DNA of 64,000 bases from contig NZ_JAJSSH010000005.1 of NCBI RefSeq assembly GCF_021403115.1, positions 186,001 through 250,000 on the forward strand, written 5' to 3'. Source of the DNA: Sphingobium sufflavum (GTDB lineage: Bacteria > Pseudomonadota > Alphaproteobacteria > Sphingomonadales > Sphingomonadaceae). The notes below the pieces were generated by a model. The model was not told where the DNA came from. It did not search any database and was given only the letters and a program-made list of their open reading frames with translations. The position numbers were made by a program, and so were the translations under genes. This document shows positions 62,157 through 64,000 of this stretch, in pieces (positions within the stretch are counted from its first letter, which is position 1; each line of letters starts with the position of its first letter).

Positions 62157-62567
62157 ATGACCGAGTGGCATGAAAAACTCCCTGCAAAAATTGGCGTTCG
62201 GCTTTGCGGCCTGGCGCTCCTGACATCCGCTTGGTCCGAAGGCCTCTGGCTGCGGAGGCTCGTCCTGGAAAGTGGTGGGGCAGACGCGACAGCGCCGCAA
62301 CTGCTGCTCGCCGGCGTCATGTTCCTCAGCGCGAGTGTCGGCATGGCGCTGACGATCGTTGGTACAGGGCTTTGGGAGAAGGTCACCATCTCCAGTCGCT
62401 GGGCAACGAGCGTGCCGATCCCCGTATCGCGAGATATGGAACCCTCCTTGTTCGCGATGACTGCCGATCGAAGAGACATACCCCAACAGCAAGGCAGAGA
62501 AAAATCTCATGACGGAGAAGGATCTCCAGTTCGTTATCCCGACCTATCGTCTCAGGGACGTCGGTGA
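62157..62567 (+). CDS. Small membrane protein, unknown
   Basis: 136 residues with two membrane helices in the first 75 (VRLCGLALLTSAWSEGLWL; LLLAGVMFLSASVGMALTIVGTGLW) and a polar tail. The ATG follows GAGAGGTGC. The frame overlaps the next gene by 59 bp, so the end of the reading frame may not reflect natural length. Its first half resembles the 75-residue protein at 59492 in layout. No family is recognised. Confidence 0.5.
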   Translation: MTEWHEKLPAKIGVRLCGLALLTSAWSEGLWLRRLVLESGGADATAPQLLLAGVMFLSASVGMALTIVGTGLWEKVTISSRWATSVPIPVSRDMEPSLFAMTADRRDIPQQQGREKSHDGEGSPVRYPDLSSQGRR

Positions 62568-63978
62568 AACCGTAGAGGCCTATGATGATAATTTCCGGCG
62601 CAGCGGGCAAAGCGCGCCCATCTTTGTATTCGACGACAGTTCGCTCGCCAATCACGACAAATATTTCGGCGCACTGGAGCGGGTGAAGACTCACAATGAT
62701 CTCTTCTATGTGGGGCCAGCGGAGAAGGAGCAATTCGTCTCCTACATCTGCAAGCGGCTGCGCGACCGGAAACTCGACGTTCTGGTTCGCAACCTCTTTC
62801 GCCCCAGCTATGGCGGCAACCGCAATTTCACGCTGATGTATACGCTTGGCGACCTTATGGTCAGTGCCGACGATGACATGCGGCCTTATGGGCTGATCGA
62901 GGACAGCCCGGAATCGCTGGCTGACGACGAGATCAGCCGGGGCAAGCTCATCCCGCGTGGCGCCAATGGACATAACCGCAAATCCTACGACATCCTGGAA
63001 TCCTTCCGCGACATTCTCGGCAAACCCGTCAGCGAAGCGCCGCCGAACTATGAGCGGGGCGAAATGCTGGCCGACACATCGATGGATCTGGAGTCCAACA
63101 CCTCGCTTGGTCTGGCGCGTGAAAACTCTCTCTTCATGCACGAAGGGAAGCTATCGCGCGGCGCCATCGTCAAGATGGCCCAGACCTTCAGGACCGGCAC
63201 GAACGACATCGATGCCGCGGATTATATCGACATGTTCCTGGAGGATCATGAGCGTACGGATGCCGAGGCGCTCAACGATCTCTATGTGCTCGTGAACTTC
63301 CGTCCCTGCGTGACGGCGCGCAACTGGCGCATGGACTGCGGCGTGGCCGGGTATGACAACAGCACGGGCCTGCCGCCATTCTTCCCGACGCGACTGCGCT
63401 TCGAAGATTATATCTATCGGCTCTGGATTCAGCAGCCTGGCATCGCGGCTGCACATGTGGACTCTGCTCAGACGCACATCAAGAACAACTATATGCGTGA
63501 GCCTTTAGCCTCGGAGCTTTTCAACGAGGCTATCTGCACGCTTTTGAAAAAGAAGATCCGAACATCGCTCCGCAAGATCGACGATGTCAGCATCTCGTTC
63601 GACTATGAAGGTTCCGTCAGCCTGGAGGACAGCCAGGAAATTCTGCACGGTGCTCAGACCCTTCACAGCAAGGTTCTGGAAGCTCAAGGTCATGCGCGAT
63701 CGGAGGACAGGAGGCAGGCCCTTGCGCTCTTCGCCTCCAATCTGGCCCGTACCTTCTATGATTTTGAGCCGGACTTCTTCCAGCAGAATGTCAGTCGCAT
63801 GGTCGATGACGAGGTTGGGCTGATCCGTTCGTCGCTCGAGATCTGGCCGACGCTGCTGGAGATCGTCTATTTCCGGAAAAAGTGCCATTCATTGCCCATG
63901 CAGCGGGTCAAGAGCTGCGCGTCGGGTTGTGGATCGGCGTGCAAAAAGGACCCCGTTATGGGGGTGATCGGCGTCTAA
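62509..63978 (+). pseudogene. Glycosyltransferase-like gene truncated by an IS21-type end
   Basis: The 489-codon frame starts DLQFVIPTYRLRDVGETVEAYDDNFRRSG, with IFVFDDSS (about 39-45), YGGNRNFTLMYTLGDLMVSADDDMRPYG (about 101-128) and further acidic blocks, as in GT-A glycosyltransferases using a D-x-D/DDD metal site. The natural coding stops at about codon 473 (63927); the last 16 codons read the terminal repeats of a mobile element and end at a chance TAA. The 3' end is therefore lost. Cys-rich CHSLPMQRVKSCASGCGSAC is partly junction sequence. It may still make a truncated protein. The sugar donor is unknown. Confidence 0.65.
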
Positions 63979-64000
63979 AAGGGACCCCCATCTCGATGGT
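63928..64000. mobile_element. End of an IS21-family-like insertion sequence (window edge)
   Basis: From TGTGGATCGG (63928) the sequence contains two direct terminal repeats, ATCGGCGTGCAAAAAGGACC (63933-63952) and ATCGGCGTCTAAAAGGGACC (63967-63986), each continuing into further C residues; they agree at 17 of 20 positions. TG-initiated ends with repeated ATCGGCGT-N2-AAAA-GGACCCC blocks are typical of IS21 elements in sphingomonads. The transposase genes would follow beyond the window. Confidence 0.75.

Overview
The window looks like a chromosome segment of a sphingomonad-type alphaproteobacterium (Sphingobium/Sphingomonas/Novosphingobium relatives). This is inferred from the high GC content, the many short-chain dehydrogenases, CoA ligases and a Rieske oxygenase scattered among single regulators, and the small palindromic intergenic repeats (arms containing CTGAGCTTGTCGAAG, CCCGGACCTGATCCGGG or GCGAGCGCAGCGAA) that litter such genomes. 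No species marker is present.

Region 1 (1-26,800) is a mosaic of catabolic and stress genes: a thiolase-like/DUF35 pair, SDR, fused acyl-CoA dehydrogenase and enoyl-CoA hydratase (beta-oxidation-like set); a GDT1-type manganese exporter behind a yybP-ykoY riboswitch; an IclR regulator, a Rieske oxygenase and a divergent SDR; a PhoX-type phosphatase with a possible Pho box; a TetR/aldehyde dehydrogenase/SDR group; a MarR-EmrA-EmrB efflux operon divergent from a cupin gene; and a hydrolase/CoA-ligase/AcuI/TetR series.

Region 2 (26,800-42,200) is envelope and metal biology: a beta-helix protein, a DUF465 mini-protein, TerC, a 1,051-residue DUF2339 membrane protein, a HerA-like ATPase next to a small membrane protein, and a compact operon PepSY-TM / DUF2271 / ApbE / CysJ-like flavoreductase / DUF4198. 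The DUF2271 protein carries a DGVSGAT motif that fits covalent flavinylation by the neighbouring ApbE, and the operon promoter has a Fur-box-like sequence between its -35 and -10. A second, better Fur box precedes two small genes on the other strand. A DmeR/DmeF-type metal repressor and exporter follow.

Region 3 (42,200-49,500) is again catabolic: alcohol dehydrogenase, sulfotransferase, SDRs, SnoaL-like protein and a CoA ligase, ending at a tRNA-Leu(GAG).

Region 4 (49,500-64,000) looks imported. Directly after the tRNA come a decayed IS3-family element and then a potassium module of visibly lower GC: a 27-residue membrane peptide, kdpFABC, kdpDE, a small membrane protein and kup. It ends in a glycosyltransferase-like gene whose 3' end is replaced by the terminal repeats of an apparent IS21-family element. 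The genes here would provide high-affinity (Kdp) and constitutive (Kup) potassium uptake with their own two-component control.

Homology statements come from reading motifs; no database search was run.
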